From the NCBI RefSeq assembly GCF_013260645.1, contig NZ_CP053921.1, positions 1,240,001 to 1,304,000 on the forward strand: 64,000 nt of DNA, given 5' to 3'. Below the pieces are notes generated by a model, which saw nothing but the letters and a program-made list of their open reading frames with translations, was not told the DNA's origin and ran no database searches. Positions 7,344 to 15,531 of this stretch are shown here, piece after piece. Every line of letters starts with the position of its first letter. Within the stretch, counting starts at the first letter, position 1. Origin of the DNA: Erythrobacter mangrovi. GTDB lineage: Bacteria > Pseudomonadota > Alphaproteobacteria > Sphingomonadales > Sphingomonadaceae. The position numbers and the translations under genes are program-made.

Positions 7344-8267
7344 ATGGATCGCCTGCTTGCCATGCGCTACTTCATCGCCACGGTCGAATCCGGCAGCATT
7401 TCGGCTGCCGCCCGCCGCCTGCAAATCGGCCAGCCCACGGTTTCCAAGATGCTCGCCGCGCTCGAAAGCCATTTGGGGGCGCGGCTGTTGGTACGCACGA
7501 CCCGCAGCCATGCCCTGACCGAAGCTGGGCGCCGCTACCTAGACCACGCCAGGATCGCGCTGGACGAAGTCGAGGAGGCCGAAGCGGCCGCCCGATCGGA
7601 GAACGCCTCCCTGTCGGGCTGGCTACGGATCGCTGCCGCCCCGGTCCTGGCGGCGCAGGTGATCATTCCCCGCCTGCACGCATTCCGAGCGCTCCATCCC
7701 GACCTGAAGCTCGACCTGGTTCTCGACGATCGGCAAATCGACCTGGTTGCCGAGGGGATCGACGTGGCCTTGCGCGCAGGCGAGCCGGGCCAGGTCAATC
7801 TTGTGGGAAGACGCATCGCAAGTATCGGACGCGTGCTGGTAGGTTCGGCCGAGTATCTCGTGCAGGCGGGAAGGCCCGAACATCCCGACCAATTGCCCCA
7901 GCATTCGCTGATAAGCTACGCCGAATATGGAACCGATAGCTGGCGGTTCGAGCGGGGGGACCAGGTAGTCCGGCCCATCATCGAGCCGTCACTGCGGGTG
8001 ACCGCGGCTGAAGGCCTGCGTGCTTGTGTCCTGGCGGGAATGGGGCTGGCGGTGGCGTCGAGCGCCATGTTCCCCAGCGAACTCACCGATGGACGCGTGC
8101 AACGCGTGCTTTCGGACTGGCGCCTGCCGCTGGTCGATCTTTGGGTGCTCTATCCGCAAGGACGGCGGCCCTCGGCCAGGGCCAGCAAATTTGCCCAATG
8201 GATGGGTGAAGTCGGCGCGACGCTGTCTTTCCCGCCGTCCGGCGGTGGCAATCAGCGATCGCGGTAG
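7344..8267 (+). CDS. LysR-family transcriptional regulator
   Basis: 307 residues. Residues 1-~60 are the LysR winged helix (SGSISAAARRLQIGQPTVSKMLAALE) and ~90-300 the substrate-binding co-inducer domain. The segment WLRIAAAPVLAAQVIIPRL and a C-terminal VYPQGRRPSARASKFAQWM-like stretch place it with the common CrgA/DsdC-like branch. Divergent from the 3-hydroxyisobutyrate-dehydrogenase-like gene across 110 bp, the classical arrangement of a LysR protein and its target. Its 3' end overlaps the convergent enoyl-CoA hydratase by 16 bp. Confidence 0.92.
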   Translation: MDRLLAMRYFIATVESGSISAAARRLQIGQPTVSKMLAALESHLGARLLVRTTRSHALTEAGRRYLDHARIALDEVEEAEAAARSENASLSGWLRIAAAPVLAAQVIIPRLHAFRALHPDLKLDLVLDDRQIDLVAEGIDVALRAGEPGQVNLVGRRIASIGRVLVGSAEYLVQAGRPEHPDQLPQHSLISYAEYGTDSWRFERGDQVVRPIIEPSLRVTAAEGLRACVLAGMGLAVASSAMFPSELTDGRVQRVLSDWRLPLVDLWVLYPQGRRPSARASKFAQWMGEVGATLSFPPSGGGNQRSR

Positions 8268-9046
8268 TCGGGGCGGCGCTTGTCAAGGAAGGCGCGTTGC
8301 GCCTCCAGCGCGTCGGCGGTCTGGCTCAGCATCACCTGCTGCCGATCCTCGATCGCCAGCGCCGCCTCGAAGCCCGGCGCATCGATATTGCGATTGAGTG
8401 CATCCTTGCTCAGCCGCAGCCCCATTGGGGCGGTCAGCAACATGTCCTCGACGATTTTCGCGGCAGCCGCATCGAGTTCCTCCGGCTCGACCACCGCACT
8501 GACGAAGCCCGAGGCGAGCGCCCGGTCGGCGTGGATGAACCGCCCGGTGAGGATCATCTCGCTGGCAAGCGATGAGCCGACCAGACGCGGCAGGAAATAG
8601 CTCGATCCCATATCGCAGCCGCCCAGCCCGATCTTGATGTAGGCGGCGTTCATCCGGAAATCGGGGGTGCAGAAGCGGATGTCGCTCGACAGCAGCAGCG
8701 ATAGCCCGCCGCCGCAGGCCGCGCCCTGCGCCAGCGCGATGATCGGTTGCGGGCAACTGCGCATCAGCTGCATCACCGTGGCGATGGCGCGTTGCGTCCT
8801 CCAGGTATGGTGGACCGCGCCCTCATTTCCGGTGTTCTTCCAGCTTGCGAGGTCGAGCCCCGCGCAAAACGCCCGACCTGCGGCCTTGAGGATCACGATG
8901 CGCACATCGGTCCGCTCGTGCAGCCCGCGGAAATAATCCTGCAGGGCATAGATCAACGCCTCGTCCATGGCGTTGAGCCGCTCGGGCCGGTTCAGCGTGA
9001 CCGTCTCGACCGCACCCTCGGAATGGATCAGGATCGGGTCGGTCAC
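8252..9046 (-). CDS. Enoyl-CoA hydratase/isomerase family protein
   Basis: 264-residue crotonase-fold protein acting on acyl-CoA. It has the oxyanion hole segments GRAFCAGLDL and ALAQGAACGGGLSL. In the active-site helix the usual pair of glutamates is not obvious; the sequence IGLGGCDMGSSYFLPRLVG has Asp where many family members carry the second Glu, as in other members of this clade. The start is the GTG at 9046, preceded by GGAGACAAGGC. The longer frame from 9139 would run back into the SPT gene. It follows the SPT gene with 13 bp between stop and start, so it is probably in the same transcript as acp and spt. Confidence 0.87.
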   Translation of the reverse strand: MTDPILIHSEGAVETVTLNRPERLNAMDEALIYALQDYFRGLHERTDVRIVILKAAGRAFCAGLDLASWKNTGNEGAVHHTWRTQRAIATVMQLMRSCPQPIIALAQGAACGGGLSLLLSSDIRFCTPDFRMNAAYIKIGLGGCDMGSSYFLPRLVGSSLASEMILTGRFIHADRALASGFVSAVVEPEELDAAAAKIVEDMLLTAPMGLRLSKDALNRNIDAPGFEAALAIEDRQQVMLSQTADALEAQRAFLDKRRPDYRDR

Positions 9047-9059
9047 GCCTTGTCTCCGG

Positions 9060-10277
9060 TCAGATGATGCCGACTGCCTTGCCGGCCTCTTCGAAGATTC
9101 GCAGGATCTCGCCCACTTCCCCTTCGGTATGCTCGGCACACAGCGAGCAGCGCAGCAGCGTCATGTTGGCGGGTGTCGCGGGCGGGCGGGCAAGGTTGAC
9201 GTAGAGGCCGCCCTTGATCAGTGCCTCCCACATGGCCGCGCCGCGCTCGAGGTCGGGCATGATCACTGCGATGATCGCGCTCTGCGGTTCAGCGGTGCCG
9301 AGCTGGAAGCCGAGCTCGCGCAGGCCCTTGTGCAGCGTCTTCGAATTCTCCCACAGGTGGGCACGCTTGTTCGAACCGTGCATCAGTTTGCGGATGCTGG
9401 TCTCGGCGGTCGCGACCACGCTGGGCGGAAGCGAGGCGGTGAAGACATAGGGCCGACAGACGAGGCGCATGATTTCGAACTTGGGATGGTTCGAGACGCA
9501 GAAGCCGCCGACCGTGCCGACGCTCTTGGAGAAGGTACCGATGATAAAATCGACGTCGTCGATGCACCCGGCCTGTTCGCACACGCCGCGGCCGTTCTCG
9601 CCGATGAAACCCATCGAATGCGCTTCGTCGACCAGCACCATGGCACCGTATTTCTTCGCCACCGCGACCATTTCGGCCAGCGGGGCGATGTCGCCGAGCA
9701 TCGAATAGACGCCTTCGAGCACCACCAGCTTGCCCGCCCCTTCGGGGATACGGCGCAGGCGCTTTTCCATCGCCTCGATGTCGTTGTGCTTGAACGGCAC
9801 CACTTCGGCATCGCCCAGCTTGCAGCCGTCCCAGATGCTGGCGTGGCTGTCGATGTCGAGCACGATGTAGTCGCCCTTGCCGGCGATGGTGCTGATGATC
9901 CCGAGATTGGCCTGGTAGCCGGTCGAGAAGACCATCGCATGGTCCATGGCGTAGAAGTCCTTGAGCGCCTGCTCGACTTCCTTGTGGCCCTGGTAGGTCC
10001 CGTTGAGCACGCGGCTGCCGGTGGTGCCCGAACCGAAATCGGCCAGCGCCTGCTTGCCCGCTTCGACCACGTCCGGGTCGAAGGTCATGCCCATGTAATT
10101 GTAGGTGCCGAGCAGTATCGTCTCGCGCCCGTTGCAGATCGCGCGGGTCGGCGAGAGGACCTTTTCCATCACCAGGTTGAACGGGTCTTCCTGGCCGGTT
10201 GCGAGCAGGCCTTCACGCAGGGCGATGATATCGTCGAACTTGCTGAACAGGTCCGGCGCGCTGGTCATGTCGTGCAT
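9060..10277 (-). CDS. spt: Serine palmitoyltransferase
   Basis: 405-residue PLP-dependent enzyme of the alpha-oxoamine synthase family that condenses L-serine with an acyl thioester to 3-keto-sphinganine, the first committed step of sphingolipid synthesis. Visible motifs are ILLGTYNYMGM at the start of the core, GTTGSRVLNGTYQGH, VDEAHSMGFIGENGRG and the PLP lysine in GTFSKSVGTVGGF. Other family members (KBL, BioF, HemA) are possible by sequence alone, but the adjacent ACP gene, overlapping by one base (TGATG), is the arrangement seen for bacterial SPT with AcpR in Caulobacter and Sphingomonas. The start at 10277 is chosen for this overlap; the much longer frame would run through acp. Confidence 0.92.
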   Translation of the reverse strand: MHDMTSAPDLFSKFDDIIALREGLLATGQEDPFNLVMEKVLSPTRAICNGRETILLGTYNYMGMTFDPDVVEAGKQALADFGSGTTGSRVLNGTYQGHKEVEQALKDFYAMDHAMVFSTGYQANLGIISTIAGKGDYIVLDIDSHASIWDGCKLGDAEVVPFKHNDIEAMEKRLRRIPEGAGKLVVLEGVYSMLGDIAPLAEMVAVAKKYGAMVLVDEAHSMGFIGENGRGVCEQAGCIDDVDFIIGTFSKSVGTVGGFCVSNHPKFEIMRLVCRPYVFTASLPPSVVATAETSIRKLMHGSNKRAHLWENSKTLHKGLRELGFQLGTAEPQSAIIAVIMPDLERGAAMWEALIKGGLYVNLARPPATPANMTLLRCSLCAEHTEGEVGEILRIFEEAGKAVGII

Positions 10278-10519
10278 CAGTCGGCCTGCAGCTTCGTGAC
10301 CGCGTCCACCAGCTGGCCGTAATTCTCGATCTCGGCCTGCTGGTTCATGCTGATGATGATATCGAACTCGTCTTCGATCGCGGCGACGAAGTCCATCACG
10401 GTCAGGCTGTCGAATTCGAGGTCGTTGGCGAAAGTGGTGGTGTCGGTCACCTCGGCGCCCTTCTTGTTGAAGGGCTCGATCAGCGAACGGATGGCGGTAT
10501 CGACTTCGGCGCGGTCCAT
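10277..10519 (-). CDS. Acyl carrier protein dedicated to sphingolipid synthesis
   Basis: 80-residue acyl carrier protein. The phosphopantetheine serine lies in LEFDSLTVMDF (Ser39), and the flanking helices are acidic (AAIEDEFDI). Unlike the housekeeping AcpP it diverges in helix 3 and is the first gene of a unit with spt, so it likely delivers the acyl chain to SPT as AcpR does in Caulobacter. The ATG at 10519 gives the standard ACP length; upstream codons in the same frame are non-homologous. A TTGACA element is present on the minus strand near 10610. Confidence 0.9.
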   Translation of the reverse strand: MDRAEVDTAIRSLIEPFNKKGAEVTDTTTFANDLEFDSLTVMDFVAAIEDEFDIIISMNQQAEIENYGQLVDAVTKLQAD

Positions 10520-10674
10520 GGCGGTGCGTTCCAATCCTTGTGTGGCTCGGCAGCGAAGCTGCGCGGCGCATGCATGCCGCGGCAAAACGGCCAAAGGGCA
10601 TGCTTGTCAAGCGCGGGCCGCAATGGCAAGTTCCGTCCAAGGTCGCAAACGTCTGTTCCAGCGAGGAAAAGCGG

Positions 10675-11244
10675 ATGAGCGATTCAGCACGTGCAGAGCC
10701 GATAGTGGCCGATGAATCGGACACTGCTGCTGCGCCGATATCAAAGACCTATTCGAACCAGGCGATCCACCTGATGCGCACCGCGCAGATGAGCACGCTC
10801 AAGCTGTCGCAGATGGCCGACCAGAAGGCCTCGATCCTGCTGGGCGCGACCTTCCTCGTCTTTTCGCTGTCGGTCAGCCGCGCGCTGAGCGGGGGGATGC
10901 CGATTTCGCTGATGATCCTCGCTGGGTTCTCCTTCGCCAGCTCGCTGTGCGCGGTGATGGCGGTCCTGCCCAAGGTTGGTCGACCGACAGGCAAGATCAA
11001 GAACGCCAACCTGCTGTTCTTCGGTCACTTTACCTGGATGGACGAGGAGGAATGGCAGGACCAGCTGCTCGAACGGTTGGAGACGGACGAGACCGTGTTT
11101 CGCACCATGGCGCATGACATGTACCAGAACGGCCAGGTGCTCGCGGGCAAGAAATACCGCTTCCTCGCGCTAGCCTACAAGATGTTCATGACCGGCCTGT
11201 TCCTCACCCTGACCGTCTTCGCCATCGAGACGCTCCTGAGCTAG
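10675..11244 (+). CDS. Pycsar-effector-like (DUF5706/PycTM) membrane protein
   Basis: 189 residues. After a polar N-terminus comes the amphipathic helix AIHLMRTAQMSTLKLSQMAD, two hydrophobic helices (about 60-80 and 83-105), a soluble stretch and a last hydrophobic helix (about 168-188). This is the layout of the DUF5706 family, which includes the membrane-damaging effectors of Pycsar anti-phage systems. No nucleotide cyclase gene lies beside it, so an immune role is unproven; stand-alone copies are common in sphingomonads. The start is fixed by GAGGAAAA, 4 bp before the ATG. It is divergent from acp and convergent with divK (4-bp overlap). Confidence 0.75.
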   Translation: MSDSARAEPIVADESDTAAAPISKTYSNQAIHLMRTAQMSTLKLSQMADQKASILLGATFLVFSLSVSRALSGGMPISLMILAGFSFASSLCAVMAVLPKVGRPTGKIKNANLLFFGHFTWMDEEEWQDQLLERLETDETVFRTMAHDMYQNGQVLAGKKYRFLALAYKMFMTGLFLTLTVFAIETLLS

Positions 11245-11615
11245 TCTTCGGCCGGTAGCAGCGCGCGCACCGCCGCCATGAAGGGGCCGATCGAGACCGG
11301 CTTGGCGAGATAGTCTGCCGCCCCCGCATCGCGGATCCGCTCCTCGTCCCCCTTGCCGGCATAGGCGGTCACCGCCAGCACCGGGATGGCTTCGAGCGTG
11401 GCTTCGGCCTTGAGCTGGGCGATCAGGTCGATTCCGCTGACATTGGGCAGCTGGATGTCCATGATAACAAGATGTGGTACGAATCGCTTGGCGGTAGCGA
11501 GCACGTTCTGGCCGTCGGCCACGGGCACGACTTCAAAGCCGTTGGCCTTCAGCACGTCGCAGAACAGTTTCCGATTGAGATCGTTGTCCTCGACAACGAG
11601 GATTCTCTTTGCCAC
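11241..11615 (-). CDS. divK: DivK single-domain response regulator
   Basis: 124-residue receiver domain with no output domain. The phospho-acceptor is Asp53 (LVIMDIQLPN), with acidic residues E9/D10, Thr83 and Lys105 completing the active site. Length and sequence match DivK, which in alphaproteobacteria relays signals from DivJ/PleC to the CckA-ChpT-CtrA pathway and so controls division and polarity; ctrA itself is at 37.9 kb. The start is a GTG at 11615 preceded by GGGAGG at 7 bp, a convincing ribosome site, whereas the longer frame is unsupported. A DUF3572 gene is divergent, as is common next to divK. Confidence 0.93.
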   Translation of the reverse strand: MAKRILVVEDNDLNRKLFCDVLKANGFEVVPVADGQNVLATAKRFVPHLVIMDIQLPNVSGIDLIAQLKAEATLEAIPVLAVTAYAGKGDEERIRDAGAADYLAKPVSIGPFMAAVRALLPAED

Positions 11616-11670
11616 GTGCTGGCCTCCCTGGCTTGAGACCGGCCCATATGGAAAACGAGGGGAACTGACA

Positions 11671-11955
11671 ATTATTCGCGAAGCATCGCCATCAGGAACC
11701 GAAACCCGCGCCCCGGAAGTGCTGGCGCTCGAAGCGCTCGGCTGGGCGCTCGCCGACCCGGCACGGGCGGAACGCCTGCTCTCGCTCACCGGGCTGACCC
11801 CGGACCGGCTACGCCACGGGATCGAGGATCGCGCCGTGCAGGCGGCGGTGCTCGAATTCCTCGCGAATCACGAGCCCGACCTGGTGCTCGCCGCCGATGC
11901 GCTCGACACGACGCCCACGGCACTGATCGCCGCCAGCAGGGAGCTTGCCCGATGA
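11671..11955 (+). CDS. DUF3572 family protein
   Basis: Small helical protein with EVLALEALGWALADP, LTGLTPDRLR and FLANHEPDLVLAADAL, the hallmarks of DUF3572, a family of unknown function found beside divK in many alphaproteobacteria. No ATG, GTG or TTG exists between the start of homology and the upstream region. The best ribosome site, GAGGGGAA (11657-11664), is 8 bp before an ATT at 11671, which would be a rare start codon; the GTG at 11719 would cut into the conserved helix. The stop overlaps the next ATG (ATGA). Confidence 0.7.
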   Translation: MIREASPSGTETRAPEVLALEALGWALADPARAERLLSLTGLTPDRLRHGIEDRAVQAAVLEFLANHEPDLVLAADALDTTPTALIAASRELAR

Positions 11956-12581
11956 GCCGCCCCTTGATCATCTCCGACTGCGATGAAGTGCTGCTCTACA
12001 TGGTGTCGCCGTTCCGCGACTGGCTGGCCGAGACTCAAGGCGTCGACTTCCACATGGTCGGCAATGATTTCGCTCATGCCTTGCGCTGGCAGGAAAGCGG
12101 CGAGGTGCTGGCGCCGGAGGATATCTGGAAGAAGCTGCGCGGTTTCTTCGATACCGAAATGCACCGCCAGACGCCGATCGAAGGCGCGGTGGAGGCGATC
12201 GCGCGGCTGTCCGAGCATGCCGATGTGGTGGTGCTGACCAACCTTGCCGATCACCATCGCGAGATGCGATTCGAACAGCTGGCCGGTCACGGCATCGATG
12301 CGCGGGTCTACACCAACCAGGGTCCCAAGGGCCCGGCGTTGCAGAACATCGTCGCCGAATACGCGCCGAGCCGCACCTTCTTCATCGACGACCTCGCCCA
12401 GCATCACCGCTCGGCCCGCGAAACCGTCGGGACCATCACCACGCTCCACCTGTGCGGCGAACCCATGCTCGCCCCGGTGATCGATTGCGCGCACAAGTCC
12501 GGCCATGCCGACGCGCGGATCGACACCTGGGACGAGGCGCTGCCCTGGCTGATGCGCCAACTCGAAAAGGAAACGACATGA
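11952..12581 (+). CDS. HAD-family hydrolase
   Basis: 209 residues. Haloacid-dehalogenase motifs: motif I IISDCDEVLLYM (nucleophile Asp in DCDEV), motif II VVVLTNLAD (Thr), motif III with Lys in GPKGPALQ, and motif IV FFIDDLAQHH. The large insert between motifs I and II (~60 residues) forms a cap. It is a phosphatase or dehalogenase of unknown substrate. It is translationally coupled on both sides by ATGA overlaps, with DUF3572 before it and RidA after it. Confidence 0.85.
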   Translation: MSRPLIISDCDEVLLYMVSPFRDWLAETQGVDFHMVGNDFAHALRWQESGEVLAPEDIWKKLRGFFDTEMHRQTPIEGAVEAIARLSEHADVVVLTNLADHHREMRFEQLAGHGIDARVYTNQGPKGPALQNIVAEYAPSRTFFIDDLAQHHRSARETVGTITTLHLCGEPMLAPVIDCAHKSGHADARIDTWDEALPWLMRQLEKETT

Positions 12582-13033
12582 GCATCCACGACCGCCTGCG
12601 AGCGCACGGCATAACTCTTCCCAAGGCGGCGGCGCCCGTCGCCAGCTACGTGCCGGTCGTCGTCGACGGCCACACCGCCTATGTTTCGGGCCAGTTGCCG
12701 TTCGTTGACGGCAAGCTCGTAACGGGCAAGCTCGGGGATTCGGTCACGCTCGAGCAGGGTCAGCAGGCCGCGCGCGCATGCGGGCTGATGATCCTTGCCC
12801 AACTCGAGGCGGCCGGCCTGCTCGAGCGCGTCTCGCACATGGTGAAGCTGGGTGGCTTCGTCGCCTCGACGCCCGATTTCACCGACCAGCCCAAGGTCGC
12901 CAACGGCGCCTCCGACCTGATGGTCGAAGTGTTCGGCGAAGCGGGCAAGCATGCGCGCAGCGCGGTGGGCGTGCCCGTCCTCCCGCTCGACGCCGCGGTC
13001 GAGGTCGATGCGATCGTTGCTCTCAAGGCTTGA
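12578..13033 (+). CDS. RidA/YjgF family protein
   Basis: 151 residues, YjgF/YER057c/UK114 fold. Enzymes of this family hydrolyse reactive enamines/imines made by PLP enzymes. It has the pattern AYVSGQLPFVDGKLVTG and ARSAVGVPVLPLDAAVEVDAIV, with the Arg and Glu that bind the carboxylate in RidA (arginine of HARSAVG, glutamate of VEVDA). The ATG at 12578 overlaps the previous stop. Confidence 0.88.
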   Translation: MSIHDRLRAHGITLPKAAAPVASYVPVVVDGHTAYVSGQLPFVDGKLVTGKLGDSVTLEQGQQAARACGLMILAQLEAAGLLERVSHMVKLGGFVASTPDFTDQPKVANGASDLMVEVFGEAGKHARSAVGVPVLPLDAAVEVDAIVALKA

Positions 13034-13775
13034 TTCTCTCCTCGCGCCGCCACCCGATCCCGCGCGGGTCGGCTGGCTGCGCGAATGGACCTATGCCCAT
13101 CGCGGCTTGCATGACGGGGTGCGTGTCGAGAACTCGCCCTCGGCCTTCCGTGCAGCCGTGGAGGCGGGACTGGGTATCGAGTGCGATATCCAGCGCAGCA
13201 GTGACGATGCCCCGATGGTCTTCCATGACTGGGATTTCGCGCGCCTGCTGGGCAGGCCGGACCAGGGCAGCCAGGTCGCGGCGCAGGATTGGCGGCAGTT
13301 GCGCTATTCCAGCGGGGATGCGCCGATCGACCTGGGCGACCTGCTCAGGATCACCGACGGGCGCGTTCCGCTGCTGATCGAGATCAAGTCGAAGCGAGGC
13401 TATGACGTCGAGCAGACCTGCCGCCGGGTGGTCGACGCGCTGGATGGCTATGCCGGCCTGCATGCCGTGATGAGCTTCGACCCGCGCGTTTCGCGCTGGC
13501 TGCGGAAGCACTCGCCCGCGACGGTCCGTGGCCTTGTGATGCGCGAGGACGACAAGGGGCACACGCAAAGCGAACTCGCCCGCCATCTCGCCCTATGGGC
13601 GGCGCGGCCCGATTTCCTTGCCTATCACATTGCCGCCTTGCCCAGCCCGATGGTCGCGGCTGCGCGGGCGGCGGGGATGCCGATCCTGACCTGGACCGTG
13701 AACTCTCCCGAAACGCGCGAGCGGGCCACGCAATACGCTGATGCCCCCATTGCCGAAGGAGCGGGCCTGCCATGA
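13008..13775 (+). CDS. Glycerophosphodiester phosphodiesterase
   Basis: 255-residue TIM-barrel enzyme that cleaves glycerophosphodiesters to glycerol-3-phosphate and an alcohol. Catalytic features are AHRGLHDG, ENSPSAFRAAVEAG, IECDIQRSSDDAPMVFHD (metal-binding Glu/Asp and second His) and LLIEIKS. It lacks a signal peptide, so is cytoplasmic. The start at 13008 overlaps RidA by 26 bp; a TTG at 13017 is the alternative. The 3' end overlaps the next gene by 4 bp (ATGA), so the five genes from 11671 to 14908 are probably one operon. Confidence 0.9.
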   Translation: MRSLLSRLDSLLAPPPDPARVGWLREWTYAHRGLHDGVRVENSPSAFRAAVEAGLGIECDIQRSSDDAPMVFHDWDFARLLGRPDQGSQVAAQDWRQLRYSSGDAPIDLGDLLRITDGRVPLLIEIKSKRGYDVEQTCRRVVDALDGYAGLHAVMSFDPRVSRWLRKHSPATVRGLVMREDDKGHTQSELARHLALWAARPDFLAYHIAALPSPMVAAARAAGMPILTWTVNSPETRERATQYADAPIAEGAGLP

Positions 13776-14908
13776 GCGATGGAGGCCTTGCCGCGCGCGT
13801 CGGCGGGTCGGTCGGCGCCTTCGACCGCGATGAGTGGAATGCGCTGGCAGGGCCGGGCAATCCTTTCGTCAGCCATGAATTCCTTACCGCACTGGAGGAA
13901 TCGGGCAGCGTCGGGCCAGGCACCGGCTGGCAGCCAACCCCGATCGTGATCAGCGAGGAGGGCGGCCCGATCGTCGCCGCCATGCCCGCCTATCTCAAGG
14001 GCCATGGCCAGGGCGAATACGTCTTCGACCACAGTTGGGCCGATGCCTTCGAGCGGGCGGGCGGGCAATATTATCCCAAGCTCCAGATCGCCGCCCCATT
14101 CACCCCGGCGACCGGGCCGCGCCTGCTCCTGTCCGATGAAGCCTATGCCGCCCCGCTGCTGGCGGCGGCCGAGCAGCTGTGCTTGCAGAACCGCTTCTCA
14201 TCGGCACATGCGACCTTCATCGAGCCGGCCCAGCAACCGCTGTTCGAGGCGGCGGGCTGGCTGCTGCGCTCGGACATCCAGTTCCATTGGCATAATCGCG
14301 GCTACGCCACATTCGACGATTTCCTCGCCACGCTGTCCTCGCGCAAGCGCAAGGACCTGCGCAAGGAACGCGCCGCGGCACAGGCCGAGGTCGAGATCGT
14401 CCACTTGTCGGGCGCTGCGATCCGCGCGGAACATTGGGACGCCTTCTGGCATTTCTACCAGGACACAGGCGCGCGCAAATGGGGTCACCCCTATCTGACG
14501 CGCGAGGCCTTCGACCTGTTCGGCGAGCGCATGGGGGACCGCATCCTGTTGGTGCTGGCACTGCAGGACGGCGAACCGATTGCCGGTGCGCTCAACTTCA
14601 TCGGCGGGGATGCACTTTACGGCCGCTATTGGGGCTGCACGCGCGACATCCGCTTCCTGCATTTCGAGCTGTGCTATTACCAGGCGATCGATGCGGCGAT
14701 CGAACTGGGCCTCTCAAGGGTGGAGGCCGGAGCGCAAGGCGGGCACAAGCTCGCCCGCGGCTATGAACCGGTGGAAACGGTATCGGCCCACTGGATCGCC
14801 GATCCCGGATTTCGCGAGGCAGTTGCCGATTTCCTCGAGCGCGAACGCGCGGGGGTGGCAATGGACCGCAACTACCTCGAACGGCGCACCCCTTTCAGGA
14901 AGGGGTGA
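13772..14908 (+). CDS. FemAB/GNAT-like acyltransferase (DUF482 family)
   Basis: 378 residues of the DUF482 / peptidoglycan-recognition acyltransferase group, related to FemAB and GNAT folds. Features are FVSHEFLTALEESG near the N-terminus, RKRKDLRKER in the middle and GRYWGCTRDIRFLHFELCYY with GLSRVEAGAQGGHKLARGYEP near the C-terminus, all typical of the family. Substrate unknown; an aminoacyl or acyl transfer is likely. It ends the compact operon. Confidence 0.87.
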   Translation: MSDGGLAARVGGSVGAFDRDEWNALAGPGNPFVSHEFLTALEESGSVGPGTGWQPTPIVISEEGGPIVAAMPAYLKGHGQGEYVFDHSWADAFERAGGQYYPKLQIAAPFTPATGPRLLLSDEAYAAPLLAAAEQLCLQNRFSSAHATFIEPAQQPLFEAAGWLLRSDIQFHWHNRGYATFDDFLATLSSRKRKDLRKERAAAQAEVEIVHLSGAAIRAEHWDAFWHFYQDTGARKWGHPYLTREAFDLFGERMGDRILLVLALQDGEPIAGALNFIGGDALYGRYWGCTRDIRFLHFELCYYQAIDAAIELGLSRVEAGAQGGHKLARGYEPVETVSAHWIADPGFREAVADFLERERAGVAMDRNYLERRTPFRKG

Positions 14909-14914
14909 GCCGGA

Positions 14915-15244
14915 TCAGGCGGCCTTGCGCTGCCCTTCGGAGAGCCACTCGCGTGCCCGGCGCTGGGCTTCGGCAATTTCCCGGGCCGTCATTTCGTCCG
15001 AAACGTCGGCACGGCACCAAGCGGCCTCTTCATGCCCCTTGGAAGCGGCGATGTTGAACCACTTGTGCGCTTCGATGAAATCGGCAGTTACCCCGTGGCT
15101 GCCGGTCGAGAAGGCGACCCCGAGATCGTAGAGCGCATCGACGCTGCCCTGTACGTAGGCGGCGAGGCATTCGGCGACCAGCGCGGCGGCTGCTTCGCCC
15201 TGGATGATGACGCCGGCGTCCCCCTGGATAGTGCTGAAAGTCAT
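14915..15244 (-). CDS. Sel1-repeat protein, small
   Basis: 109 residues with one clear Sel1-like (TPR-type) unit: ALYDLGVAFSTG..., EAHKWFNIAASKGHEEAAWCRADV. A short charged helix follows. Such proteins serve as protein-binding adaptors; no partner is evident. The ATG at 15244 (MTFSTIQGD) is preferred over the one at 15286 because the extra 14 residues are glycine-rich and not conserved-looking. Convergent with the acyltransferase gene, 6 bp apart. Confidence 0.7.
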   Translation of the reverse strand: MTFSTIQGDAGVIIQGEAAAALVAECLAAYVQGSVDALYDLGVAFSTGSHGVTADFIEAHKWFNIAASKGHEEAAWCRADVSDEMTAREIAEAQRRAREWLSEGQRKAA

Positions 15245-15412
15245 TTCGAACCCCCCATTGCGGCCGGCCATTCCTTCGCCGGACAACCAAGAGGTCGCTT
15301 TTTATGGTCAACAATTGGTTAACACCGGAAAGAAAAATGCGCCGACCCCCCGAAATTGGGTGTTCTCATGCAACGTATTGGGGATCATGCGACGATTCGC
15401 GGGGATTGCGGC

Positions 15413-15440
15413 TTGTGCGGCCCGTGGGGCTTGCTTATAG
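15413..15440 (+). promoter_or_regulatory. Candidate promoter of dksA
   Basis: TTGTGC (15413-15418), 16 bp, TTATAG (15435-15440), about 90 bp before the dksA ATG. The 287-bp gap that holds it also has a GGTTAAC site near 15313; nothing else was seen there. Confidence 0.35.
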
Positions 15441-15531
15441 GCCGCGCCCAGCGGGAAGCTTGAGTACCGGAAATATCCGGGCTTGCGGGCGAAGCGACCT
15501 GTCGACGCGACTTATTTGGTGAGAGGGTCGA

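Noticed and set aside
8967..10322. 451-codon plus-strand frame
   Set aside because: Antisense shadow of the SPT gene; no start context or homology.
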